A stretch of 64,000 nt of DNA from Notospermus geniculatus (GCA_002633025.1 NMRB01001776.1:3815-67814); one strand, 5' to 3'; positions 53,406 through 64,000 are shown, numbered from the stretch's first letter. Translations and numbers: made by a program. Notes: generated by a model not told the origin, from the sequence alone.

Positions 53406-54440
53406 GCTGAATCGGTTAATGTCGTCCTGGGTACACCTCATTATTACCCAGGGTAATCCTGGGTAATCCTTTTTGTTACCCAGGATCGTCTTGGGTACAA
53501 ATAAGGTACCTTAACATTACCCAGTTTTAAAATCCGCGGCATGTTCCACTACTGCGCCCTAGGTTGTGGTCAACCTCGTTCCCAGGGGTCGTTCGCTTTC
53601 TGACAATATGGCGGTCGCGTCACGAACCCCTGGCATCAGCTTTGGATTTAACGCACGTGATTGGTTGACGGGAAACCGTCAAATATATCCAAGAATATAC
53701 CCAAAGAAATTTTCAAAATATTTTGGATCAAACCAGAAGGTTATCTATCCAGGCTTGATGATTTTTTGTAAAAAGAATTTTAAAAAGCACAAGTAAGTAT
53801 TTCAAATTGATTATTTTGACTCGTGCTGCCACCTATACTTAGTCCAAGATTCTTGGATTAGCAACCGAAGATGATTCCAGGGGTTAGTGAGCGAGTGGTC
53901 CGAGGTTGTCTGAGCGAACTATACCCCTGGGGACGAGGTTGGGTTGTGGTACCGGTACGTGCGTTATGTAGCAGCCGCGAAAATCAGCGCAATTGTCCCT
54001 CCCAAATCATGGTGTCGCGTGCAAGCCACTTCAGTTTCGCATCAACTTTGACACCTGCTTTCAACTTGTATCTACCATTATCGACATCCACCAGATTTTT
54101 CTTCAGCTCTCTTCCTTTTGAAATGAAAATTCCATCCCGATACTCTGCTATAGGATGGAATAGATTGCAAATACGCCTGTAAATCGCAGTCTTTAACGCG
54201 GGTTGCAGTTCTGACAGCTGCTGACAATCACCACGTCAAAATGCACGTATATAAATTCGTGGCGGGCTAGAATAAGATACCGTACCTCGAGCGCAGGTGG
54301 AAAATGGCGTTGATTTCAAACTGGGTAATGTTAAGGTACCTTATTTATACCCACGATCATCCTGGGTAACAAAAAGGAATTTACCCAGAATACCCAGGGT
54401 AATAATAAGGTGTACCCAGGACGACATTAACCGATTCAGC
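53406..54440. repeat. Foldback element C (GGGTAA/GGGTAC type) with nested MITE
   Basis: The ends GCTGAATCGGTTAATGTCGT fold together. The arms carry GGGTAAT, GTTACCC and GGTACCTTA words. The interior includes the MITE at 53571-53941. Confidence 0.7.
53571..53941. mobile_element. Mutator-like MITE with 9-bp duplication, copy 2
   Basis: The ends CAACCTCGTTCCCAGGGG and CAACCTCGTCCCCAGGGG (inverse) are flanked by GGTTGTGGT at 53562-53570 and 53942-53950. Same family as 42305-42679. Confidence 0.75.
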
Positions 54441-54731
54441 GTACATGTAACTGTGAAAGAGTCACATTCACGAAATATTGATTAGGGAAATGGTGTTTTT
54501 ACCTAGTTGTCTTCGGGAATAATAGACATGTGTTGTAAACGAAACAGTTAGTTTTATGTGTGCACCTACACCCAATGCAATCTTTGGCGAACGTGTTGCT
54601 TAGAAAGGTTCTCTACGCGTTCGTCCTGCAACCATTAAGGCTGCTGATGTTTGAATCATGCCAAAGTTCAAGGAATTGATACCGAACTGGACGTATTGGT
54701 TGTCTCACCAAACCCGCGAGGGTGGAGCTAT

Positions 54732-55141
54732 TAGAGAGGATGCGCAGCTTTCCGACTCCGACTTCAACTACGAGAATGAATTGCAGTCCGCTGTGGAAAT
54801 CCTTGATAAAAACGATGTGATAGAAGTTTTCAATTCGTCAAACACCATAAATTGAAGGCAGGAAAAATTGGCCTTATAAATCGGAAGTGCGGATAAATAA
54901 TGAATATTGAAGTCGTAATCCTAGTCGTTACGACTTTGAGACACGACCATGACGACTATGATATTTGCGATTTATGCGCACTTCCGATTACGAGTCAAAA
55001 TTATTCTGCCACAAAGTTATGGCATTTTACGATTTGCAAACGTCTATCACATCGTTTTTATCAAGGATGTCTACAGCGGACTGCAATTCATTCTGGTAGT
55101 TGAAGTCGGAGTCGGAGTCGGAAAGCTGCGCATCCTCTCTA
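54732..55141. repeat. Foldback element, GACTCCGACTTC family, copy 2
   Basis: The ends AGAGAGGATGCGCAGCTTTC fold together and are flanked by ATT. The inner pair AAAACGATGTGATA/TATCACATCGTTTT is specific to this copy. Confidence 0.75.
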
Positions 55142-55425
55142 TTATTCCGACCTAAACCCGAGACGCTACGTCGATGACGCGACGACAGTGAATCACGCAC
55201 TACAGGGTGTCCCAGAAAAAACGCAACAGTTAGGAAAATCGTGGTTGTGGAAAAACCAAATACATTGTATCACTGCCATATAAAATTGGTTTTGCTAGAT
55301 GCGCCAGACCATGAGCTTCATTTTCATACCTATTTCATGTTTGTACAGATCTGGATGGCTGCACAATCATTGCTTGACTGAGGTGAGGTAAAATGACAAT
55401 TCCCGCATGTTTCAATCCATGAATA

Positions 55426-55848
55426 ATGGCCAATACACACGATCTAGAAAAATTGGACAATAAAAGTTGGACCAACAAATTTGATCGTGTGTGACGGAAA
55501 AATTGGATGGAAAGAATTCCATCCATCCAACATGATTTTGCAGATTAAGTTCGGTCCTATTTTTGTTTGACCAAACTTGGAAATTTGATCGTGTGTAGCG
55601 GAGCAGAATTTTTGTTGCATGATTGACCCTGTCATGCCCAGTGCATTCACTGTTAGTTTTTAGTGGCCCTTGTATTATTGTCAGTGGGGATTGAATTTTA
55701 TGACATCATCCTGTATACCTGGCAGCCATTTTTGTAAGAATGTTTGATGAACATGATTGGTCGTGTGTCGCTGGGGTCCAAATTTGATCAAACATGTTTG
55801 ACGAAAAAGTTGGACCAACATGTTGGATCGTGTGTACAGGCCATAACG
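55426..55848. repeat. Inverted-repeat element inside the mariner-like unit
   Basis: The left ATGGCCAATACACACGATC and right GATCGTGTGTACAGGCCAT ends pair; TTGGACCAAC words recur inside. Confidence 0.55.
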
Positions 55849-56497
55849 AACAACACAACAGGTGGATTTCAGACTTGTTTAATAACAAAAACATAAGGAT
55901 AGCACACTGCTTAAAGCCGCACAGTATGCGCCGCTACTCACTCCCAGTTCGGCCGAAATCATAGTGCAACCTCATTTACAGGCGTGCGTATTGTATAATT
56001 GCCATAGAACCACATATTTTAGCATTATCCTGCATCGAGGTTGGGGGAATCCCTAATGCTGCGTGTAGTCTCGCGCAGCCAGCCGTTTCGTTCCACAGTA
56101 CTGACACACGGATCCCCAGATTCGAAACAGCGGCTGGGTGACCGAGACTATGCTCTAGAGGGTCGCCGATTATGACCCATCTGTCTATAGGCCAACTGTG
56201 CGGCTTTAAAGAAACACAGATACTTGCTCTTAAAAAGCATTTCTGACTGCTGCAAAGGCTTCCAAGAGTTGAAGACGTGCATATTCAGTCACCACAAATG
56301 ACCAAATGACCTCTGCTGATGTTTTAACTGCACCATGTTGTGAAATGACGAGGAGAGAGCCCATGGCAAATTTTGTATGCCTGTGCTTATGTACTCAGTC
56401 AAAAAGCCCATTCTGCAGAGGATTATGACCATGCAACGAAATTCACGATCAGAAAACATCCGGCAATTGTCATTTTACTCCACCTCAGTTAAACAAT

Positions 56498-57184
56498 AGA
56501 GAGGATGCGCAGCTTTCCGACTCCCGACTCCGACTTCAGCTACGAGAATGAACTGCAGTCCGCTATGGACATCCTTGATATGTGACAGAAGTTTTCAATT
56601 CGTCAAACACCATAAATTGAATGCAGAAAAATAGCCTTTTTAATCGGAAGTGCGGCTAAATAATGAATACTGAAGTCGTAATCCTAGTCGTTACGACTTT
56701 GAGACACGACCATGACGACTACGATATTTGTGATTTATGCGCACTTCCGATTACGAGTCAAAATTATTCTACCACAAAGTTATGGCATTTTACGATTTGC
56801 AAAACGTCTATCAAATCGTTTTTATCAAGGATGTCCACACCGGACTGTAATTCACTCTCGTAGTTGAAGTCGGAGTCGGAGTCGGAAAGCAGGCCCGGAT
56901 CCAGAGGGGGGCACATGGGGCATGTGCCCCCCCCCCCTATTTTTTGAGGGTCAATGATTTTTTTACTGCACTTTTGGGAAATCGTCTAGTATTTCATGTC
57001 TAAGATGCTGGGAAATCGCATCTCAGAGCTTTGATTTTTCAAATTTTCCAGGGGGAGGCCCCGGACCCCCCTTCGTGTGCGCGCACTTGTGGTGCGAGTC
57101 AACTGAGGGCTTCGCCCTTAGTGTTGTGCCCCCCGTATTTCTAAATCCTGGATCCGGCCCTGGAAAGCTGCGCATCCTCTCTAA
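56498..57184. repeat. Foldback element, GACTCCGACTTC family, copy 3
   Basis: Same ends as copy 2, flanked by AAT. It is interrupted near its right end by a CAGGGCCGGATCCAG-ended hAT-like MITE at about 56890-57163, flanked by GAAAG. Confidence 0.7.
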
Positions 57185-57344
57185 TGATTGTGCAGCCATC
57201 CGGAACTGGATTAACTTGCAATTGGTATGAACTGATCGCTTATGCTCTTGTGCATTAGGTAAAACTAAAGTTTTATTGCTATGGTATTCGGTTTCCCCAC
57301 AATCACGATTTTTGTAACCGTTGCATTTTTTCTGGGACAACCCG

Positions 57345-57639
57345 TATATCACCAACCTGTACATCGTGTGCATGCAGCTTTCAAACCATGCTGTAAGAGT
57401 CGAAATGAGAGGTAGCAGGAGGCTTTCTTCAACGGACTATCCGCAGGATATTTAGCTAATGATACAAAACATTCGTTACACTGCCTCTCTGAATTCTCGA
57501 AGCGAGAAACAAAATGGTTGGTGGGTTTGGTTGTGATACCAAAGCCCGCTGTGGTTAAAACGAGGCTAATGCATTATCCATTAAAACAAGGCGTACTGTG
57601 ACCAAGATCGTTCAGATAGAATACTACGCCCGCTGATTG
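57345..57639. repeat. Continuation of the 31.2-kb-type dispersed repeat
   Basis: Shares GGCTTTCTTCAACGGA, TATCCGCAGGA and TCGAAGCGAGAAA with 31.28-31.41 kb. The small ORF seen in other copies is broken here by stops. Confidence 0.55.
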
Positions 57640-58259
57640 CCATCCTGAGAATCTCAGGGCTTCGCGCTCGCTCCTTTCGCACTACGCCCTGGGGACATCG
57701 GCCCGATTTCCTGTGGTACTTGCGAAAGAAATTCTTTCGTCCAATCAGCATCGCTTTCATCCAATGACGTCATTCATGCAGAGCTGGGCTTCCACTGCGT
57801 GTTTTGACGATGGGACAAATCGCCCTTCGATTCGCTGACAAACCTGCTGAATTTTTGAATGTTCCTGAATTAACTTGGCGCCAAAATGCTTCTCACGGAT
57901 TATCTAGATAACGACTACGTACCAATACGTTCAAAACACGCAGGTATGATCCAGTTCATATGTTTGGGGCAGCTGTCATTCGACAGCGTGCATAAATTAT
58001 GGAATGAGGTACAATGCTACGAGCCTGGTATCCGGTAACTCGTAACACCAGATCTGTGTGCAGACGTTGCAGCACTAGGCACGATGTTTGGTTATTACAT
58101 CAAGTGGCATTTCCCCACTGCATTGCATGGATTATTTGTGAATTACCAATTGGCGAGTACACATGAGGGAATGTCCGCCTTCCCCACCGAAACGGGGTGG
58201 ATGTCCTCAGGGCATTGAGGGAGGGTACGACCGTGAATGACCTCAGATTCTCAGGATGG
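57640..58259. mobile_element. MITE with 7- to 8-bp duplication
   Basis: The ends CCATCCTGAGAATCT and AGATTCTCAGGATGG are inverted copies flanked by CTGATTG on both sides. 620 bp, non-coding. Confidence 0.65.
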
Positions 58260-58916
58260 CTGATTGCTTGAAACCTGTATACAACTCCATCCTCCCCCCT
58301 TCCCGCAATTCAGACGTCATCATGGTGAACAATCTAGCATTGTGTTTGCGATACGATTTTAGCATAATACACCCGACTTCAGGTATTTCCAGCAGCCAGG
58401 CAAACGGATGTGTTCGCTTATTCGGTCAGGCGTTGGCACCCGCAACAGCATTATTATACCAATCACGCCAATTAGCGAATTCAGGCGTTTGTTCGTGCTA
58501 GAAATTTCCCGAGTTGGTATCTAGAGTGCCCCTTTCTTTCAGATTTACAAGTTGGAATGCATTTTTACTGCTGTCATCAAGCTAGGACAATGGAACACAT
58601 ACATTCGACATTATCATAACAAACTTTATGGGGACCAGTTGTAAATAGTAGGTGGGATGTGATTAAAATGAAGCAGCTTTCATTATTTATCCGGTTCATT
58701 ATTTTTGCCATGCCCTTCTTCTGTGGCATCGTTTTCAGAGTTGACGATGCCAGTCGGAGAGAAGGTTTGTCAAAACTGTTAATTTTTATTGATAAGCCTA
58801 CATGTATGTTAGAGTAATTCAATCAGATTATAGCTCTCTAAAATGATATTCGATTTTTTTTCGCGAGATCGGGATGTATTTCACCTGCAACATCTTGACT
58901 GAGCTGACATGTCTTA
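58260..58916. other. Non-coding, nothing recognised
   Basis: No credible exon or RNA gene. Confidence 0.35.
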
Positions 58917-59137
58917 AAATAGACCGTTCTCAAATTGACGTAAACGAGAAAGATCTGCGCACTTCCGCCGAAATTTCAACCATAACCTCGGTCGACAGTG
59001 ACGTCGACGACGTTGCGTCAGATTCGACCATTGCTGAATAATGGATTGCGTCACGTCACCCGGTTTCAGATCGAGGTTATGGTTGAAATTTCGAAGGAAG
59101 TGCGCAGATCTGGGAATCTGAGAATGGTCTATATTGA
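58917..59137. repeat. Hairpin MITE
   Basis: Arms share CTGCGCACTTCC, GAAATTTCAACCATAACCTC and an outer ATAGACC; the loop is about 70 bp. Confidence 0.65.
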
Positions 59138-59443
59138 TTTGCATTTGCGAATGCTGAGAGGTGTCATAAAACGTGACTGGTGAAGATCAAATTATTAACA
59201 CAAAAATCGCCATCTCACTTGATCGCTAATAGACAATGGGTTGCGACTTAGAGATGGTGGCCACCTTGGATTCTACTCCGGACTAGAAAGGAGGCCGAGG
59301 AAGATGTTCTACGGTTTGGCTGGGATATTTCGATATTACTGCACAGATTTCAACCATATCAGAATGTCATCAATCTTATAGTTTTGACAGTGTTGTAGAG
59401 TTAGAGAACCAAAGAAAAGAGCAAAGTACAAGAAATAGTCCTT

Positions 59444-59665
59444 TCATATTTCATATTCCAACAAATACACAGATATACAAATTCTAATCAAACGTTTTCG
59501 AAGGATCACTCTTCCGTCATCAGGATCGAACTGCACTATAAACACTGTACTTGTATATAAGTAAGTGTTTAAGGGCAAGCCGACGTTGTGAATTTTTGGA
59601 ACATTGGAAATAAAACATGTCAAAATACCATAAAAGTACAAGTTATATGGCGAAAATGAAGGCAC
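59444..59665 (-). ncRNA. Penelope-type tail with hammerhead core
   Basis: The minus strand has CTGATGA (59523-59517), an imperfect GAAG/CTTC stem and GAAAAC (59499-59494). This is the closest match in the window to a canonical hammerhead core. Sequence around it (AGTGCAGTTCGATCCTGATG) is of the kind found in Penelope-like repeats. Confidence 0.4.
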
Positions 59666-59898
59666 CTGCGGGGTCTATCAGTCGAAAGGAATCGAAGGAG
59701 ACGGGTCTTAGAATGCACTAATTAGCTAATAAGCTGAAACAAAAGACTAGTTGTCGGAACACTTTCCCAAGAAATGATACATTTTGAAGGTCAAACACCT
59801 TGCTTATCATAAAGTTCGAGGTTTTTTCTACCCAGTAGTCTTGAACGTTAGTTGGGATGTTGAAATAGAAATCGAGTTTCTAAGGTGAAAGACATTGC

Positions 59899-59992
59899 TT
59901 CCTACCAGAATCGAACCCAAGGACCCTCGCATAAGGCATCAATCGCCAGCACTGAGGGGCAGCACGCCTTAAACCACTAGGCCAAATCCCCA
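59899..59992 (-). repeat. tRNA-derived SINE head (Leu/Ser-like)
   Basis: On the minus strand A-box TGGCCTAGTGG and B-box GGGTTCGATTC lie about 70 bp apart, suggesting descent from a long-variable-arm tRNA. No clean cloverleaf or terminator is present. Confidence 0.55.
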
Positions 59993-60068
59993 TCTTCAAA
60001 AAAAGATGGTTCAATGGTTTGTTGGGATGTTGATATTTTTGGTGGCTGGTAGGGGAATGTCGATGGTC

Positions 60069-60130
60069 GTCAGCTGCCCCTGCATTCAGAGAGACTTTAG
60101 TAAAGTCTCTCTGAATGCAGGACAGCTGAC
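60069..60130. repeat. Snap-back hairpin, 19-bp perfect inner stem
   Basis: CTGCATTCAGAGAGACTTT (60080-60098) pairs with 60102-60120 across AGT; an outer GTCAGCTG/CAGCTGAC pair flanks a 3-base bulge. Confidence 0.7.
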
Positions 60131-60267
60131 AGGGATCTGTGGTTATAAGTATTTATTAGCAAATGCAGATTTGCAGGGAAATGGAAGGGCTGGGGAGATA
60201 TTCGTCCTGCGAATAAAAGTGTTCAGCAAAAAAAATAAACAGAGTAACAGACACGTGAAAAAAATCG

Positions 60268-60340
60268 CCTATCGCAAGGCTCGAACCCGGCGCCCCGGAT
60301 TCATAGCCGGACGCTCTACCGATGCGCCAGCCGGCCATGA
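60268..60340 (-). repeat. tRNA-derived relic
   Basis: The minus strand shows TGGCGCATCGGTAGAGCG (A-box region), a TCCGG/CCGGG anticodon stem with an 8-base loop, and GGGTTCGAGCC (B-box). The acceptor ends do not pair, so it is a SINE or pseudogene, not a working tRNA. Confidence 0.5.
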
Positions 60341-60706
60341 TGGTGGCTGCTGAATAAATATTTATAAATACATCCAAGCTACTCAACATATTTTTATGAT
60401 AATAGAAATGACGTCACAAATCAGAATAATCTTACAAAAATCGCATTTCGCAACATCCACAGAGCCAGGACCAGCAAATCTGTCAGTATATCGCTACATA
60501 ATGTACCCATCTACGTTCACAGCCACTAAAAACGTGAACCAACCGTCCGGTATATTCCATCTGAACATTAGGCGCATTTCACCTATAAGTCCAATTCTAT
60601 TGACTGACCCGTGACAAGTCTTTGGCTAGCTTCGCTGTTGGCCGCTACGCGGCGCGTTGGGCCCTTGCGTCCAGTCCTCCCCTTTTGGTAGCAATATTTT
60701 CGACAG
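60341..60706. other. Non-coding, nothing recognised
   Basis: A GGCCGCTACGCGGCG word near 60.64 kb resembles one at 24.37 kb; no gene was seen. Confidence 0.35.
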
Positions 60707-60835
60707 CTATATGGCCGTATTTTAGAATGTTCCTTAACATTAAGGTCCACCTCAAATCTATTGTTCTCGATGGTTTTACAATAGACTTAAGGTCGACCTT
60801 AACGATAAGGAACGTTCTAAAATATGACCCATAGA
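60707..60835. repeat. Hairpin MITE of about 129 bp
   Basis: Arms share TATTTTAGAA, GTTCCTTA and TTAAGGTC; the loop contains TCTATTGT near both arms. Confidence 0.55.
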
Positions 60836-61058
60836 GTACTCCACAAGTGAATTTCATGAATGGTGCCAATTAGTCCAAAACAGGGCGGCCATATTGGATC
60901 TGGATTTTACTTCCTGGTTCTCTTCTAGTGTACTGAGCATGTATGGTGTCTATGAAGTGCTGGTCAAGACACCCTTGCCACCCCAGGTTCTACGGGTTTG
61001 TGACATTGCTGCCACTCCCTGAGTGTGTCATTTACATGCTTCTTCTCTGAGAAAATTG
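60836..61058. other. Non-coding, nothing recognised
   Basis: Ends at the assembly gap. Confidence 0.35.
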
Positions 61059-61516
61059 NNNNNNNNNNNNNNNNNNNNNNNNNNNNNNNNNNNNNNNNNN
61101 NNNNNNNNNNNNNNNNNNNNNNNNNNNNNNNNNNNNNNNNNNNNNNNNNNNNNNNNNNNNNNNNNNNNNNNNNNNNNNNNNNNNNNNNNNNNNNNNNNNN
61201 NNNNNNNNNNNNNNNNNNNNNNNNNNNNNNNNNNNNNNNNNNNNNNNNNNNNNNNNNNNNNNNNNNNNNNNNNNNNNNNNNNNNNNNNNNNNNNNNNNNN
61301 NNNNNNNNNNNNNNNNNNNNNNNNNNNNNNNNNNNNNNNNNNNNNNNNNNNNNNNNNNNNNNNNNNNNNNNNNNNNNNNNNNNNNNNNNNNNNNNNNNNN
61401 NNNNNNNNNNNNNNNNNNNNNNNNNNNNNNNNNNNNNNNNNNNNNNNNNNNNNNNNNNNNNNNNNNNNNNNNNNNNNNNNNNNNNNNNNNNNNNNNNNNN
61501 NNNNNNNNNNNNNNNN
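61059..61516. other. Assembly gap (458 Ns)
   Basis: Unknown bases. Open frames spanning it are artefacts. A C-run follows directly at 61540, a likely reason for the break. Confidence 0.95.
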
Positions 61517-62674
61517 ACTCTTCTTTTTCTCGTTGTAGCCCCCCCCCCCCCCCAAGATAATAGGTCAGGGCAAATCGATCAATTAATACGGCAAGCTGTG
61601 GCGTGCCGAAGTATTGATGACGGTAAATGATCTGTGGACACTTCAGTTTTTTTATAAAAATAAGTGCCACCTAGGTGGCGTTGTTTGATTAATATGCCAT
61701 TAAATATCGAAATCAACCCAAATAGAACAAATACACACAGAACAATCATTTGGTAAACAGATGTTGCAGAAATACACCTTCCCACATTGACTAATTTTAC
61801 ATAATCTTACATCACCTGGTTAATCTGAGCCACTGACCTAATTGCACCTAGCACCCCTCTGGTTATAAGTGAGTCATGCCAATCCACTATTAAGTAGGAC
61901 AGATTAAGCAATCATGTGTATCAATCATGCATAATGGTTACGGCCCAAACAGGCTACAAATTCAGCATTGTAAGATCGTTAATTTTCATCGGATTTGAAA
62001 ATTTAAAGCAGTTTTTTGATATAACAAAGAATTCTCTGTTCAACTGCATAACTTTCCGGCAAGGCAACAGCCTATTTTCCATTTTGTTATAAATCAGGCA
62101 GAGAAGGAAAACAATATGATTACACATGATTACGCAAAGTCAACATCTCAGCTCTCAAAATCGGACCCCTCTGAAACGCGTTTCACAGGGATCCGATGGG
62201 GCAGTGGAGCCTAAGGATGTAAATGTAATGGATGTTTATCTGTTGTGATAATCATTGTCACGTGATTTATAGAGCATGATCTTTGTTGTATTTGTTCCAC
62301 ATGGCATGATTCCGTATTTAGACGAAATGGATAATGTGGTACTGAGGCGCCGCTTATTGCTGTAATCCAGAAAAGTGTCATTGCGTAACTTCCTATATTG
62401 TCTGCCATGATCATTTTGATGATATTTCTGAAGGTTTCCCTATGGTGAGGTTGCCGGGTTTTTTCGACTTTCCAATCGTGCTATTCTGTGCGATTTTTGA
62501 TTATATGTTGTTGTCCAAGTGTCAAAACTACAAGAAACCGTCAATAAACCTTTTCGCACATTTTTTCCAGATTCGGCAGTTTTTTATATATTGACCGGAA
62601 TAACAACCACTTCGAATGCCTTTTTTAATAGCACTTGTTGTGCGGAAAGTCTTCACATGCTTGCAATTCAACTA
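61517..62674. other. Non-coding, nothing recognised
   Basis: Contains only a GCCACCTAGGTGGC palindrome near 61.67 kb. Confidence 0.35.
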
Positions 62675-62852
62675 CAGTAGAACCTCTCTTAGCGGACACC
62701 TCTGCCAGGAGGACACCTCTCTATTAAGGACACCGAAGTTCAGTCCCAAATTGACCATTTCTACTCATTTTGACCTCTGTATTCAGGACACCTCTCAATT
62801 AAGGACAGCATTTGTCAGTCCCAGAGGTGTCCTTAATAGAGAGGTTCCATTG
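62675..62852. mobile_element. Tigger/pogo-like MITE
   Basis: The ends CAGTAGAACCTCTCT and AGAGAGGTTCCATTG are inverted copies flanked by TA; AGGACACCTCT repeats inside. This is the usual look of pogo/Tigger MITEs. Confidence 0.7.
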
Positions 62853-63330
62853 TAATGACTCAAAACGTCTGACAAATCGGCACATTTTTTTAACAACTTA
62901 CCGGAATATGATTATACTACTTTGATTTTTTTCCTTGTGGGTATCGTTCCCAAATGAACACAGATCATTGAGGGACAACTTTGAATCATGAGGAAATGAA
63001 ATGGTCAATGGACCACGTGCTGTCCTGTGGGTGAACGTACCAGAAGAATTGTTTTCAATTGTGTTTCCGGTTTTAGCCACCAGGTGGCCAAGCCAAAAAT
63101 CGAATTTGGCCGAAACTTAGTGACATTGGTCATCTGACCAGGCTAGTAGTCCAGCAAATCTGAGCGAAAAATCGGGCGAAGCGGGAAGAAATCGCAACAG
63201 AAGTTAGGTCACCTTTGACATCATATCTAAAATCGGATTCCGGGAACCCACTTAATTTGCATATTCAATTTTGTGAACTGACTTCAATATTGGACGCTGA
63301 TGGACGCAACAGCTGAGTTCTGTACAGGAG
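62853..63330. other. Non-coding, nothing recognised
   Basis: No exon or structured repeat. Confidence 0.35.
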
Positions 63331-63560
63331 AATGGGATCAGATATACAGCTAACTTTTGAACGGTTTGATTTGCACCCCGTAAACGTATTACCAAAATTC
63401 ATAAGCGAGCGCTTGCTTATGAATTCTTGGTATTACCAACAGGTAGAAATATGGTGCCTCGGAACCAGACAAGTATATTCTGAATTATTTTCAGTTGTTA
63501 TGTAATAAGATATGACGCTTTTTTATACGAATTAACACAAAATGGGTCAAAATGCATAAA
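63331..63560. repeat. Dispersed repeat copy with a palindromic insertion
   Basis: Related to 20.10-20.22 and 41.43-41.60 kb (ACAGCTAACTTTT, GTAGAAATATGG). GTATTACCAA occurs twice (63386-63395 and 63430-63439) around a 34-bp near-palindrome absent from the other copies. Confidence 0.6.
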
Positions 63561-64000
63561 ACGTCAATTTCAATAAGGCAGCTGCTTAAAACTTCCAAAG
63601 AATAGGCTTGTTGAGGCCAAGAGAGGGACACCTTTTCTGTCCCACCCTGTGGTAAAAGTTTCGTGACAAATGATAGAATATTGTGGAAGTTAAATAAGGC
63701 ATTGGAATCGACTCAATCGGCGTCACGCTGATGCCAAAAAAACTTCACTTTCTGAAGAACAGCACCACTTCGATTACTGACAAAAAGTCATCTTCTCACT
63801 GCATCATGGCTATGCCACTAAAAGTAGAAAACTTTATGGGTGAACTAAAGCCAGCCATTGTTGGAGAGTGCCCCATAATAGCACAGAAATGCCCTTGACC
63901 GCAGCAGTCAAGGGCAGCAGTCGAGTCAACTCCAAAACGGGCCTAGCAGCGCTCTTGTCTGCATTCGGGGGGGGGGGGGGGGTTNATCAGATACTAATCC
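63561..64000. other. Non-coding, ends in a G-run and an N
   Basis: No gene was seen. The poly-G at 63967-63982 and the N at 63985 mark a low-quality join. Confidence 0.45.

Larger units (their letters stand above)
55203..57344. mobile_element. Mariner-like element, 2.1 kb, with nested insertions
   Basis: The left CAGGGTGTCCCAGAAAAAAC and right CGGGTTGTCCCAGAAAAAAT (inverse) ends are flanked by TA. The flanking DNA (ATGACGCGAC, CAGTGAATCACGCAC before; CCTGTACATCG after) is continuous in the repeat at 31.16-31.22 kb, giving an approximate empty site. No transposase frame remains. It holds a hairpin element (about 55426-55848) and foldback copy 3. Confidence 0.65.

Noticed and set aside
60268-60340. 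Functional tRNA gene
   Set aside because: A and B boxes are present, but the acceptor stem does not pair and the anticodon loop has 8 bases.
61023-61670. Long open frames on both strands near 61.0-61.6 kb
   Set aside because: They consist almost entirely of unknown residues across the N gap.

Overview
The window is eukaryotic nuclear DNA from a draft assembly. It has a 458-base N gap, single Ns, introns with GT/AG sites and very little coding sequence. Repeated AGGCCTA and TACATGTA words, a TRIM-type RING/B-box protein, a family-A neuropeptide-like receptor, a tyrosine-recombinase retrotransposon and hammerhead-bearing Penelope-like tails suggest a marine invertebrate. A deuterostome (amphioxus, echinoderm or hemichordate) is the best guess, but the sequence alone does not settle it.

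Host genes are sparse. There is an unrecognised fragment at the left edge (1-327). A TRIM-like protein of 685 aa lies at 16841-18898 (+). Two paralogous 3' exons (25084-26075 and 27025-28089, both -) lie downstream of a PAN/apple-type exon (32919-33158, -) with compatible splice phase. A rhodopsin-family receptor (45073-51268, +) has its first exon split by a hAT-like element and a 2-nt insertion before TM7. A small terminal RING-type exon sits at 48911-48975 (+).

The main mobile element is a nearly complete YR retrotransposon on the minus strand at 4941-12715. It has a gag-like ORF predicted to be spliced from three exons, an RT/RNase H ORF, a tyrosine recombinase ORF and terminal repeats in the order A1 ... 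B1-A2 ... B2. The B1/A2 junction forms a 12-6-12 inverted site that looks like the recombinase crossover core. Its 5' leader holds seven short hairpins with a constant 3-nt loop and covarying stems.

Most of the remainder is foldback/MITE-type DNA. There are mariner-like elements with TA duplications, elements with 9-bp duplications, Harbinger-like TTA/TAA elements, hAT-like elements, tRNA-derived SINEs and several nested insertions with paralogous empty sites. A recurring theme is that the two arms of an element match each other but differ between copies, which suggests copying between arms.
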